Part shown: positions 1 to 6,872 of the stretch, piece after piece
Layout of the letters: the number at the start of each line of letters is the position of its first letter
Position numbering within the stretch: the first letter of the stretch is position 1
Made by a program: the position numbers and the translations under genes
Notes under the pieces: model-generated
Database searches by the model: none
Seen by the model: only the letters and a program-made list of their open reading frames with translations
What the model was told of the DNA's origin: nothing
DNA from: JAIBJN01 sp963838795
Lineage (GTDB): Bacteria > Actinomycetota > Thermoleophilia > Gaiellales > Gaiellaceae
DNA: 64,000 bases
Assembly: GCA_963838795.1 (NCBI GenBank)
Contig: CAWISL010000010.1
Span: forward strand, 248,001-312,000
Direction: 5' to 3'

Positions 1-776
1 TCGTCGGGACTGGCCAGCGGCGTCTGCCGGAGCTGTCCGTCGAGGTCGGGCACGACGCCCGTGGTCACCCGGTGCGTCGGGAAGATCTCCAGCCCGTCGT
101 CGTCGATGCCCACGAGCACCGCGAGCACGTAGGCGGTCGCCTCGGTCCCGTCCTCCTCGTGGAAGCGAAGGCCGGTCTCGTAGCGGTGGTGGCCGTCGGC
201 GATCAGGAGGGGGCCCCCGACGCCGGCTGCGACGCGCTCGATCTCGCCCGGATCGTCGATCCGCCAGAGCCGACTGGTGACGCCCTCGAGCTCCGCCTCG
301 AGATCCGGGTCTCCCAGGGGCGCCGGCGCGCTCCCATGCTGGAGGAGGAAGATCGGCGACGGCTTCACCCGCGTCGCGCGAAGGAGCCGCAGGCGGGCCT
401 CCTTCGGGGCGGCGAACGTCCCCTCGTGGGGAAGGACGACGCCATCGCCGTATGGCTGCAGGCGCACCCGCGCGACGATTCCCCGCCGGGTCCGGCTGAT
501 GTCGTCCGGGCCGGTGAACTCCTCCTCGAGCAGCCAGACCGCGGGCTGCTCCTCCCGGACGAGCACTCCACGCTCCTGCCACTCGGCGAGCTCGCGGGCG
601 GCCTCCGCAGGGTCGTCGGGGCGAACGAGCCGCACGGCGTTCCATGGGCTTCGCGCCAGCAGCCGGTCGCGCGCCTCCGGCGAGATCACGTCGTACGGAG
701 GTGCGACCAGATCGTCGAGCGGCCCCGCCGTCCCTTCGTCGTAGCGAAGGGCGCGAAACGGCTTCAGCAGAGGCAC
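1..776 (-). CDS. DUF1015 family protein (3' end outside window)
   Basis: Translating the minus strand from 776 leftwards gives an open frame to the window edge, so the C-terminus is missing (about 258 residues seen). The N-terminus reads PLLKPFRALRYDE followed by DDLVAPPYDVIS, and further on IADGHHRYET. These are the hallmark segments of the DUF1015 family (usually about 400 residues); the histidine-rich ADGHHRYE segment is its most conserved part. Family function is not firmly established, so none is assigned. I prefer GTG 776 because homologues start a few residues before the KPFRAL segment; an in-frame ATG at 794 would add six residues. It is divergent from the nuclease gene at 820. Confidence 0.85.
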   Translation of the reverse strand, partial: MPLLKPFRALRYDEGTAGPLDDLVAPPYDVISPEARDRLLARSPWNAVRLVRPDDPAEAARELAEWQERGVLVREEQPAVWLLEEEFTGPDDISRTRRGIVARVRLQPYGDGVVLPHEGTFAAPKEARLRLLRATRVKPSPIFLLQHGSAPAPLGDPDLEAELEGVTSRLWRIDDPGEIERVAAGVGGPLLIADGHHRYETGLRFHEEDGTEATAYVLAVLVGIDDDGLEIFPTHRVTTGVVPDLDGQLRQTPLASPD

Positions 777-807
777 TGCGAGCCAGCTTACCATCCGTTC
801 CCGGACC

Positions 808-813
808 TAGAAT
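808..813 (+). promoter_or_regulatory. -10 element, probable leaderless start for the 820 gene
   Basis: TAGAAT lies exactly six bases before the GTG at 820, so transcription would begin at or next to the start codon. No Shine-Dalgarno-like sequence and no convincing -35 are present. Confidence 0.5.
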
Positions 814-819
814 CGCAGG

Positions 820-1653
820 GTGTCGATCGCGGAGCTGGCCGAGGACCGGGTCGTCGAAGGCCTCTATGCGGTCGCCCGGAAGCAGCGGCTCCGCACTCGC
901 TCCGGCAGCCCCTATCTCGCCCTCGAGCTCGTCGACCCGACCGGCAAGATCGAAGCCCGTGTCTGGAACGACGTCGAGCTGCTCGACAAGCGCTTCGGGG
1001 AGGGAGACGCCGTCCGCGTGCTCGGTCGAGTGGAGCGCTTCCGCGACCGACTCCAGCTCGAGGTGCGCTCGCTCGAGGCCGCGGAAGCCGATCCCGCCGA
1101 GCTCGTGCCCGAGCCCAAGCGCGACGTCGAGGAGCTGGACGGGTTCTTCGAGTTCCTGGCCGCCGAGATCGCCCATCCCGGCCTACGCGGATTGGTCGCC
1201 GGGCTCGTCGCCGACGTGGACTTTCGCACCCGCCTTCGCATCCTGCCCGCCACGCAGGAGGGCCACCACTCGTGGCCCGGCGGCCTCCTCGAGCACACGG
1301 TCGGCGTCGCCTCGCTCTGCCGCGAGGCCGCACAGCTCCACCAGCGCCTGCGCGCCGACCTCCTGCTCGCGGCGGGGCTTCTCCACGACGCGGGTCGGAC
1401 GCGGGAGCTCGACCGCGGCCCGCTCTTCCTCCCAACCCCCGAGGGGCGCCTTCTCGGCCACGTCCACCTCGGCCTTCGCCTGATCGAGGAGCGCGCGCGT
1501 GACCTGGAGCCGGCCGCGCTGGCGGAGGTGCTCCATGCCGTCTCGGCACACCATGACGCTCGCGCGGCGCGCACAGCTGAGGCGGCGGTCCTCTACCACG
1601 CCAACCAGCTCGACGCCGCCGCGGCGACGCGGCCGGTGACGACGGAGGGCTAG
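820..1653 (+). CDS. YhaM-like 3'-5' exoribonuclease (OB fold + HD domain)
   Basis: The 277-residue product has an N-terminal OB-fold nucleic-acid-binding domain (about residues 10-95, with KIEARVWND and the strand pattern of tRNA_anti-type OB folds). A metal-dependent HD phosphohydrolase domain follows (about 145-250): HHSWPGGLLEHT, then AAGLLHDAGRTRE and a later GHVHLG and HHD. That order is characteristic of YhaM/CBF1-type 3'-5' exonucleases acting on RNA and single-stranded DNA in the cytoplasm. It is slightly shorter than B. subtilis YhaM (about 314). GTG start; the upstream -10 at 808 suggests a leaderless message. The next gene follows almost directly and may be cotranscribed. Confidence 0.8.
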   Translation: MSIAELAEDRVVEGLYAVARKQRLRTRSGSPYLALELVDPTGKIEARVWNDVELLDKRFGEGDAVRVLGRVERFRDRLQLEVRSLEAAEADPAELVPEPKRDVEELDGFFEFLAAEIAHPGLRGLVAGLVADVDFRTRLRILPATQEGHHSWPGGLLEHTVGVASLCREAAQLHQRLRADLLLAAGLLHDAGRTRELDRGPLFLPTPEGRLLGHVHLGLRLIEERARDLEPAALAEVLHAVSAHHDARAARTAEAAVLYHANQLDAAAATRPVTTEG

Positions 1654-1654
1654 G

Positions 1655-2308
1655 CTGGAGCGCGACCACTGGCAGCGCTGGTCTCCGCTCGCCGGCGTGG
1701 CGTTCGCCGTGCTCGTGCTCGCCGCGCTCGGCGTCAGCGGGAGCGGCCCCGGAGACACTCCCGAAGAGGTGGCGGAGTGGTACGGGGACGAGGGCAACCG
1801 CGGAGCGGCGTTCTTCGTCTTCTTCCTGCTCGTCGGCGCAGCCCTCGCCTTTCTCTGGTTCCTCGGCGCTCTGCGCGGCGTGCTCGTCCGCGCCGAAGGC
1901 GACCCGGCTCGCTGGACCGCGCTCGCTTTCGGGGCCGGCGTGGCGAGCACGACGCTCCTGCTCGCCTCCGCGTCGGCCTACATCACCCCGGCGGCCACGG
2001 CCGGTCAGGATGCCTTCCCGTTCGACCCCAACACCGCGAACGCGTTCACCAACGCCGGCTTCGCGCTGCTCGCCTGCTCGACCATGACCGGTGCGCTCGT
2101 GGCCCTGGCCACGTCGATCGTCGCCCACCGGACCGGGTTGCTGCCCCGCTGGCTGGCGCTGGCGGGCTTCCTCGTCGCGCCCGCCCTGCTCTTCGCCGTC
2201 TTCTTCTTCCCGCTCTTCGTGTGGCTCGCCTGGGTGCTGGCGGTCAGCCTCGTCCTGCTCCTGCGGACCGCACGCGTGGCCGGCTGGCGCAGCGGAGCGG
2301 CGGGCTAG
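1655..2308 (+). CDS. Conserved integral membrane protein, probable CTG start
   Basis: A 217-residue protein with about five hydrophobic segments and no recognised catalytic motif; function unknown. The first canonical start is GTG 1697, but it would cut into the first membrane helix. The frame is open back to a TGA at 1637, and codons from CTG 1655 read LERDHWQRWSPLAGVAF, a plausible cytoplasmic lead-in to that helix. CTG 1655 sits six bases after a perfect GGAGG (1644-1648), one base past the stop of the nuclease gene. I therefore place the start at CTG 1655, with GTG 1697 as the alternative. Extracytoplasmic loops contain a PGDTPEEVAEWY segment and a PFDPNTANAF segment. Confidence 0.6.
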   Translation: MERDHWQRWSPLAGVAFAVLVLAALGVSGSGPGDTPEEVAEWYGDEGNRGAAFFVFFLLVGAALAFLWFLGALRGVLVRAEGDPARWTALAFGAGVASTTLLLASASAYITPAATAGQDAFPFDPNTANAFTNAGFALLACSTMTGALVALATSIVAHRTGLLPRWLALAGFLVAPALLFAVFFFPLFVWLAWVLAVSLVLLLRTARVAGWRSGAAG

Positions 2309-2361
2309 TACGGCTCGAACCGGAGCTCGATCGCTACCGCGGCGGGCTGAACCTCATGGTC

Positions 2362-2395
2362 AGCCCAGAGCGCCTAACCATACGGGCTCTGGGCT
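2362..2395 (+). terminator. Perfect 10-bp inverted repeat downstream of membrane protein gene
   Basis: AGCCCAGAGC (2362-2371) and GCTCTGGGCT (2386-2395) are perfect complements around a 14-base loop, followed by CTCTTGC. It lies 54 bases after the stop at 2308. It could act as a terminator, although there is no proper U-run, or mark the left edge of the accessory island. Confidence 0.45.
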
Positions 2396-2446
2396 CTCTT
2401 GCAACAGGGTGCTAACGCGGCCGGGGCGAAGGAGACGTTCGACACG

Positions 2447-3106
2447 ATGGCGGCGAAGCCGGCCGATCACGTGTTGCCGAACTTCGCGCAGCTGGCGATC
2501 CTTCACGCGCAGACTGCGGACGACTTCCGCGCTCGTTTGCATGCCGGGGTCGCCGCGGTACCGCCGGGGCTCTTTGCCGGTGAAGATCGCCGGGGGCACG
2601 ATCGAGAGCTTGCGAAGATCACGAAGTCGATCGCCGAGCGCGAGCGCGTCTTGGCCGAGCGTGATGCTCGGCGCAGCGAGCTCGAGCGGGAGCTGGCACA
2701 GGTGGCCAGGCCGGGGGGAGGCCGCATGACCCGCACGACGGGCTGGCGTCTGGACGACCAGGATCACGCCGCCGACCTCTGCCTCCACCGCGGCGAGCTG
2801 AGGACCATCCTGTTCCACGATCCCTGCATCGCGAACATCCCGGACGTCCTCGCCGCCTGCTGTGGGCATCGGCAGTCCGGGACGGACGTGTACGTCTACG
2901 GCGGGTTCGGCTACCTGGACGGCCCCGGGGCCGCTCTCAAGATGAAGGAACTCGGCGGTCGCTCGCCTGCCGCCGCGTTCGCTGACCTAGGGGCCGCGGA
3001 GCTAGACGGCGGCTCGGTTTCAGCGTCCCTCGGCCTCAACCTCACTTACCGCGAAGTTGTCGAACTGCACTTCGAGGGTCGCCCCGGGTGCGGCGGCGGG
3101 GCCTAG
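2447..3106 (+). CDS. Hypothetical protein with helical/coiled-coil N-terminus
   Basis: I do not recognise this 219-residue product. Residues about 45-85 form a charged helix (AKITKSIAERERVLAERDAR), probably a coiled coil. The C-terminal half has a Cys/His cluster (DLCLHRGELRTILFHDPC, then AACCGHRQ) and a YVYGGFGYLDG segment. Codon third positions are G/C-rich through the whole frame, which supports real coding. ATG 2447 is preceded by GAAGGAG (2428-2434) at a rather long 12-base spacing; a TTG at 2399 is the longer alternative. The 3' end overlaps the 3' end of the TIR gene on the other strand by 87 bases. It may be an island-specific partner or a remnant of a mobile element. Confidence 0.45.
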   Translation: MAAKPADHVLPNFAQLAILHAQTADDFRARLHAGVAAVPPGLFAGEDRRGHDRELAKITKSIAERERVLAERDARRSELERELAQVARPGGGRMTRTTGWRLDDQDHAADLCLHRGELRTILFHDPCIANIPDVLAACCGHRQSGTDVYVYGGFGYLDGPGAALKMKELGGRSPAAAFADLGAAELDGGSVSASLGLNLTYREVVELHFEGRPGCGGGA

Positions 3107-4603
3107 AAGTGCGTTCAGGCCAACGGCGGCTGTCTCGAGGGGATCAGGGTCGGTTGCGTGGATCACCTCGTCGTTCACGAAGAAGTCGAGCTCGGCTGCG
3201 CCTTCCGGCGTGGTGACACACTGGGCCCGCAGCTCCGTGGCCTCGCCGACGCCCGGGGCTGGTTGATCAAGTGGTTCATCTGCAAGAGGCAGCCACACAC
3301 GGTCGAGGCGCTTCTGGATGTGGGCGCCCGGTTCTTTCGGCCAGTACGTGAACCTGTAGAGATCGTCAAAATCGTCGGCTGCTCTGCAGACGATCCCGTA
3401 CGCATAACCCTCACCATTGGTGACGGCGGTTCCGCGGGTCACCACCGCCTCGACGTCGATCCGCACGTTCTCGGCGGTTGGCGCGTCCGCGGGTGACACG
3501 ATGACCCCCACCCGACTCGACTCCTGGGGATCGATTTTCTCAGCATCGATCAGGTAAGCGCCGTCCACGTAACTGCCGCCGTCCTGTTCCTCAGCGACAT
3601 CCCGCCAGCCCCGCTCCTGGCTTGAAAAGTCGTCCTCGAACAGGAGGGTCGTCGTTGGACCGTCCGAAGAGCCCCTTATCAGGACCACGACCGCGACCAC
3701 GGAAACCAAGGCGACCGCCACACCGCCCAGGATCAGGAACAGACGTCGGCGCTCGCGTTTGCGCTTCAGACGTTGTTCTCGCTCCTGCCGCTCAGCCGCC
3801 TCCTGCTGTAGGCGCTCGGCTTCCTCCCGCTCTTCGCGCTCCCGCTCCGCGCCTTCGGCCGCCTGCGCCTTCAGCCGGGTCGCCTCGTCGTCATCGGCGC
3901 GCGCCCCCTCCAGGTCACCGATCTGACGGCGGGCAATGGCGCGGTTGTTGAACGCGACCGCATATTCGCGGTTGAGGCGAACCGCTTCGGAGTAGTCGGC
4001 GATCTTGCCTTCCTGATCGTCGTCTGGTCGGGCATACGCCCGCTCGAAGTACTCCTGCGCGTTGAGCTGGTCTTCCGTGACAGCGGGCGCTGCCCTCGCC
4101 GCTTCGTGCAGCCGGTCGACGATCTTCTGCTCTTCCGCCGACGGCGCGGCGGCCTCGATCTCGGTGGGTACCAGGAACTCCTCGACGAGTTGCTCCACCG
4201 CTTGGTTGAACCATTTCTGCGGCAGTTCCTGTGCCTGGAACCGTTTCACCTCTTCACCGAGGTCATTCGGCAGAAATCGCGTAAATTCTCCGAAATCGAA
4301 GTTCGGCGTGTGGACTGGCACGATCATCCGCTGTGTCTTGAGCGCCTGCTCGATCTCACGGCGCAGCCAATCAGTCGGGTCGACGCAGCGCTCGAGAGTG
4401 CCGGGAGTGAGGACGAGGACGAAGTAGGGGCGTGCCGCTATTTGGCTGAGGATGATCGTGTCGAACTGGCCAGCCCGGATACTCACGATGTCGTAGAAGG
4501 CATCCAGCCCGTGCTCAGTGAGGTGCTGGTGCAGCGCCATCGCAAGGATCCCACCAACGTCGCGTCGATAGGAGATAAACACCGCGTTGCTCGGCTCGCC
4601 CAT
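3020..4603 (-). CDS. TIR-domain / TPR / single-pass membrane protein
   Basis: Domains in the 527-residue product: TIR domain (about 7-140) starting AVFISYRRD, with a candidate catalytic glutamate E83 in DWLRREIEQAL; TPR-like helices (about 180-245, NAQEYFERAY and AVAFNNRAIARRQIGDLEGA); a charged Glu/Arg coiled coil (245-287); one membrane helix (about 288-309); and an outside beta-rich domain (315-520) opening with LLFEDDFSS, as in DUF1080/LamG-like jellyrolls. Bacterial TIR domains often cleave NAD+ in immunity or signalling; that role here is inference. ATG 4603 is chosen because GGAGG lies six bases upstream; an in-frame extension to 4654 lacks a ribosome site. Codon use is less G/C-rich than the neighbours, suggesting transfer. 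Confidence 0.8.
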   Translation of the reverse strand: MGEPSNAVFISYRRDVGGILAMALHQHLTEHGLDAFYDIVSIRAGQFDTIILSQIAARPYFVLVLTPGTLERCVDPTDWLRREIEQALKTQRMIVPVHTPNFDFGEFTRFLPNDLGEEVKRFQAQELPQKWFNQAVEQLVEEFLVPTEIEAAAPSAEEQKIVDRLHEAARAAPAVTEDQLNAQEYFERAYARPDDDQEGKIADYSEAVRLNREYAVAFNNRAIARRQIGDLEGARADDDEATRLKAQAAEGAEREREEREEAERLQQEAAERQEREQRLKRKRERRRLFLILGGVAVALVSVVAVVVLIRGSSDGPTTTLLFEDDFSSQERGWRDVAEEQDGGSYVDGAYLIDAEKIDPQESSRVGVIVSPADAPTAENVRIDVEAVVTRGTAVTNGEGYAYGIVCRAADDFDDLYRFTYWPKEPGAHIQKRLDRVWLPLADEPLDQPAPGVGEATELRAQCVTTPEGAAELDFFVNDEVIHATDPDPLETAAVGLNALLGPAAAPGATLEVQFDNFAVSEVEAEGR

Positions 4604-4844
4604 GCACTGCCTCCATCGCGCTGTTTCGCGACACGAAGATACAGCGTTCCGCAATGCGGGTCGGGGCCCTGGCCTAAAGCGACCCTAGGACTTCCCTGCC
4701 CACGCCCGGCGACGGTCAGCCTACGGCGCAACGGGGCCGCTGCCTAGATGGCCGCGCGGGGCCGTCACTGGCCGAGTCTCGTCCATCGGGCCACGACCGA
4801 AAGCCGCTCGGCCCAGTTTTCATGCGCCTCGGGCGAACTAGACG

Positions 4845-5780
4845 CTACCGGCCAGCACGGGGAGGCGAGAACCTGATGTTGAGGACGTCGCCGTCCTCGA
4901 CGAGGTAGCCCTTGCCCTCGAGCCGCTGGAGGCCTCGACGGGCAGCCTCCGCGTGGGAGCCGCAGGCGACGAGGTCGGCCCAGCGGATCACCTCGGCGCG
5001 GATGAAGCCCTGCGCGAGATCCGTGTGGACCGAGGCGGCCGCGTCGAGCGCCGTCGCCCCCCGCGGCAGCGTCCAGGCCCGCGTCTCTGTCTCGCCCGCC
5101 GTGAAGAACGTCACGAGGTCGAGCGCGTCGAACAGTCGCCTCACCACCTCCTCCAGCGCCGAAGCGCCTTCGCGGAACGCAGCGGCTTCGCCTTCTCCGA
5201 GCTCGGCCAGCTCCGACTCGAGCTTCAGGTCGATCCCCTGAGGCCCGTTCACCAGCTCGAGCAGCGGCTTGGTCGTCAGCGGGTCGAGCTGCGAGGGGAT
5301 CGGCTCCGGAAAGCTCACCACGGTCTCGCCGGCGTCGAGGTGCCCGGCGAGGCGCTCGAGAACGGCTGCCTCGTCCTGCAGTACCGGATCGCCGGACTTG
5401 GCCTGCTTGGACACCCGTTCGAGCCGCCGCCCAACGTGGTCGCGGTCGGCCAGGAGAAGCTCGAGGCCGACCCTGACGCGGTCGTCCTCGGGTCTTCGCG
5501 TTCCCGACCAGCCGTCGAGCACGAGGAGCAGCGCGTCGACCTGGCGGAGGTTCCCGAACAGCTGGGCTCCGCTCCCGGGGACGTCCACGACCCGGATCGA
5601 AGCCGGCGTGACCTTTTTGGCACCCGCGACCTGCGCGACGCGGCTGAGACGCTCGTCCGCGACCGGTGCCATGCCGACGTTCTCCTTCCCCGAGACCGTG
5701 GCGCCGGCGCCGGTGAGCACGTTGAAGAGCGTCGTCTTCCCCGCATTGGGAAGGCCAACGATTCCGGCGTCCAGCGGCAC
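4845..5780 (-). CDS. Short, divergent YchF/Obg-like ATPase
   Basis: The 311-residue protein starts DAGIVGLPNAGKTTLFNVLT, the P-loop of YchF/OLA1 GTPases. It ends with the YchF-type TGS domain (FFTAGETETRAWTLPRGATA, then HTDLAQGFIRAEV and LEGKGYLVEDGDVLNIRF). Canonical YchF is about 360 residues. Here the region after DVPG lacks the long glycine-rich switch II, and the NVDE-type base-recognition motif is replaced by VNGPQG. Canonical YchF hydrolyses ATP and associates with ribosomes; nucleotide specificity here is doubtful. It may be a paralogue next to a normal copy elsewhere. GTG start; divergent from the CNB gene at 5827. Confidence 0.75.
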   Translation of the reverse strand: MPLDAGIVGLPNAGKTTLFNVLTGAGATVSGKENVGMAPVADERLSRVAQVAGAKKVTPASIRVVDVPGSGAQLFGNLRQVDALLLVLDGWSGTRRPEDDRVRVGLELLLADRDHVGRRLERVSKQAKSGDPVLQDEAAVLERLAGHLDAGETVVSFPEPIPSQLDPLTTKPLLELVNGPQGIDLKLESELAELGEGEAAAFREGASALEEVVRRLFDALDLVTFFTAGETETRAWTLPRGATALDAAASVHTDLAQGFIRAEVIRWADLVACGSHAEAARRGLQRLEGKGYLVEDGDVLNIRFSPPRAGR

Positions 5781-5814
5781 GTCACGACTCTAGACGGCGC
5801 AGGCTCGACGCCAG

Positions 5815-5820
5815 TACGAT
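5815..5820 (+). promoter_or_regulatory. -10 element, probable leaderless start for the CNB gene
   Basis: TACGAT ends six bases before ATG 5827; no Shine-Dalgarno sequence fits between them. It lies in the 46-base divergent gap with the YchF-like gene. Confidence 0.45.
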
Positions 5821-5826
5821 CGCGCC

Positions 5827-6237
5827 ATGGCGATCGACACCGTCGAAGCGCTGAGCCGGGTCCCGCTTCTCTCCGGCCTCGAGCCGAAGGAGCTCGAGCG
5901 GCTCGCACGCTCCTTCACGGAGCGCGACTTCCCGGCGGGCACCGTCGTCGTCAAGCAGGGAGATGAGCGGGGTATCGGGTTCTTCGTCATCACTGACGGC
6001 TCCGCCCGGGTCTCCGCCGGCGGACAGAGCCTGGACGTCCTCGGTCCCGGAGACCACTTCGGCGAGATCGCCCTGATCGGCGACCGCATCCGCACGGCAA
6101 CGGTCACCGCCGAGACCGACCTCCAGACTCTCGTCACGTCCGTATGGGAGTTTCGAGGGTTCGTCAAGAACGACCCCGACGTGGCCTGGAAGCTCCTCGA
6201 GCACCTGGCCCAGCTCCTACACGAAGCTAGGCAGTAG
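5827..6237 (+). CDS. Stand-alone cyclic nucleotide-binding domain protein
   Basis: The 136 residues make up a single Crp-type CNB domain: VPLLSGLEPKELERLAR at the start, beta-roll strands, then the phosphate-binding cassette LGPGDHFGEIALIGDRIRTA with the expected FGE and arginine. A terminal helix follows. There is no helix-turn-helix DNA-binding domain, so it is not a complete Crp/Fnr regulator. It may sense cAMP or another ligand and act through a partner; the partner is not evident here. Its 3' end overlaps the 75-residue gene on the other strand by 11 bases. Confidence 0.8.
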   Translation: MAIDTVEALSRVPLLSGLEPKELERLARSFTERDFPAGTVVVKQGDERGIGFFVITDGSARVSAGGQSLDVLGPGDHFGEIALIGDRIRTATVTAETDLQTLVTSVWEFRGFVKNDPDVAWKLLEHLAQLLHEARQ

Positions 6238-6454
6238 CGGCGAAGCCGATCTGCGTCTCGCGCTCGGAACGGCGCACGTAGACGACCTTCGCGAGCGCGA
6301 GCAGGTACGTGCCGTCCTCCGTGGGCAGCTCGAAGACGGCCTCCGACGCGGCGAGCGCCGCCGCGAGCCCGTCCGCGACCTCCTGGGAGACGTTTGCACC
6401 GACCGACTGGCCGCCCTCGAAGGCGACCTGGATCCGAACCGAGTTGTCAGACAC
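6227..6454 (-). CDS. Small conserved-type hypothetical protein (75 aa)
   Basis: A 75-residue product with alternating strands and one alanine-rich helix (EVADGLAAALAASEAVFELP), ending in a strand-rich segment YLLALAKVVYVRRSERE. The pattern resembles small actinobacterial beta-alpha-beta proteins such as DUF3107, but I cannot assign it to that family. The start overlaps the end of the epimerase gene by eight bases, so both are probably translated from one message with ftsH. Function unknown. Confidence 0.6.
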   Translation of the reverse strand: MSDNSVRIQVAFEGGQSVGANVSQEVADGLAAALAASEAVFELPTEDGTYLLALAKVVYVRRSERETQIGFAATA

Positions 6455-6842
6455 CGACTACCTCCGCGAGAACGCCGTGCAGGGAGTGAGGATGGACGAA
6501 CGAGACGAGGTGACCGCCGAGCCCGGGCCGAGGCTCGGGATCGATGACTTCTGCGCCCCCGGCGGCGAGCTCGTCGAGCGCGGCAGCGATGTCCGCAACG
6601 CCGATGCCGACGTGGTGCATGCCCGGGCCGCGACTGGCCAGGAAGTGCCCGACGTGCGTCTCGGCACCCAGCGGGGCGACGAGCTCGATGCGGCCCGCCC
6701 CGAGACGCAGGTACACGGCCTCGACGCCCTGTTCCTCCAGACGGTCGCGCACCTCGACCTCGGCGCCGAAGAGCGAGCGGTACGTCTCGACCGCTGCGTC
6801 GAGGTCCTCGACGGCGAAGGCGACATGGTGCACGGAGCGCAC
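6447..6842 (-). CDS. mce: Methylmalonyl-CoA epimerase
   Basis: A 131-residue vicinal-oxygen-chelate protein that interconverts (R)- and (S)-methylmalonyl-CoA in propionate metabolism. Visible features are SVHHVAFAVEDL at the N-terminus (first metal histidine), the second repeat opening GPGMHHVGIGVADI (second histidine) and a C-terminal glutamate in GVLAEVVGV, the usual metal-site pattern. Two in-frame GTG codons lie at 6848 and 6842. GGAGG at 6854-6850 is seven bases from GTG 6842 but only one base from 6848, so 6842 is chosen. It sits 30 bases downstream of ftsH. Confidence 0.88.
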   Translation of the reverse strand: MRSVHHVAFAVEDLDAAVETYRSLFGAEVEVRDRLEEQGVEAVYLRLGAGRIELVAPLGAETHVGHFLASRGPGMHHVGIGVADIAAALDELAAGGAEVIDPEPRPGLGGHLVSFVHPHSLHGVLAEVVGV

Positions 6843-6872
6843 GTCCACGCCTCCGATCCTAACGACTGGCCA

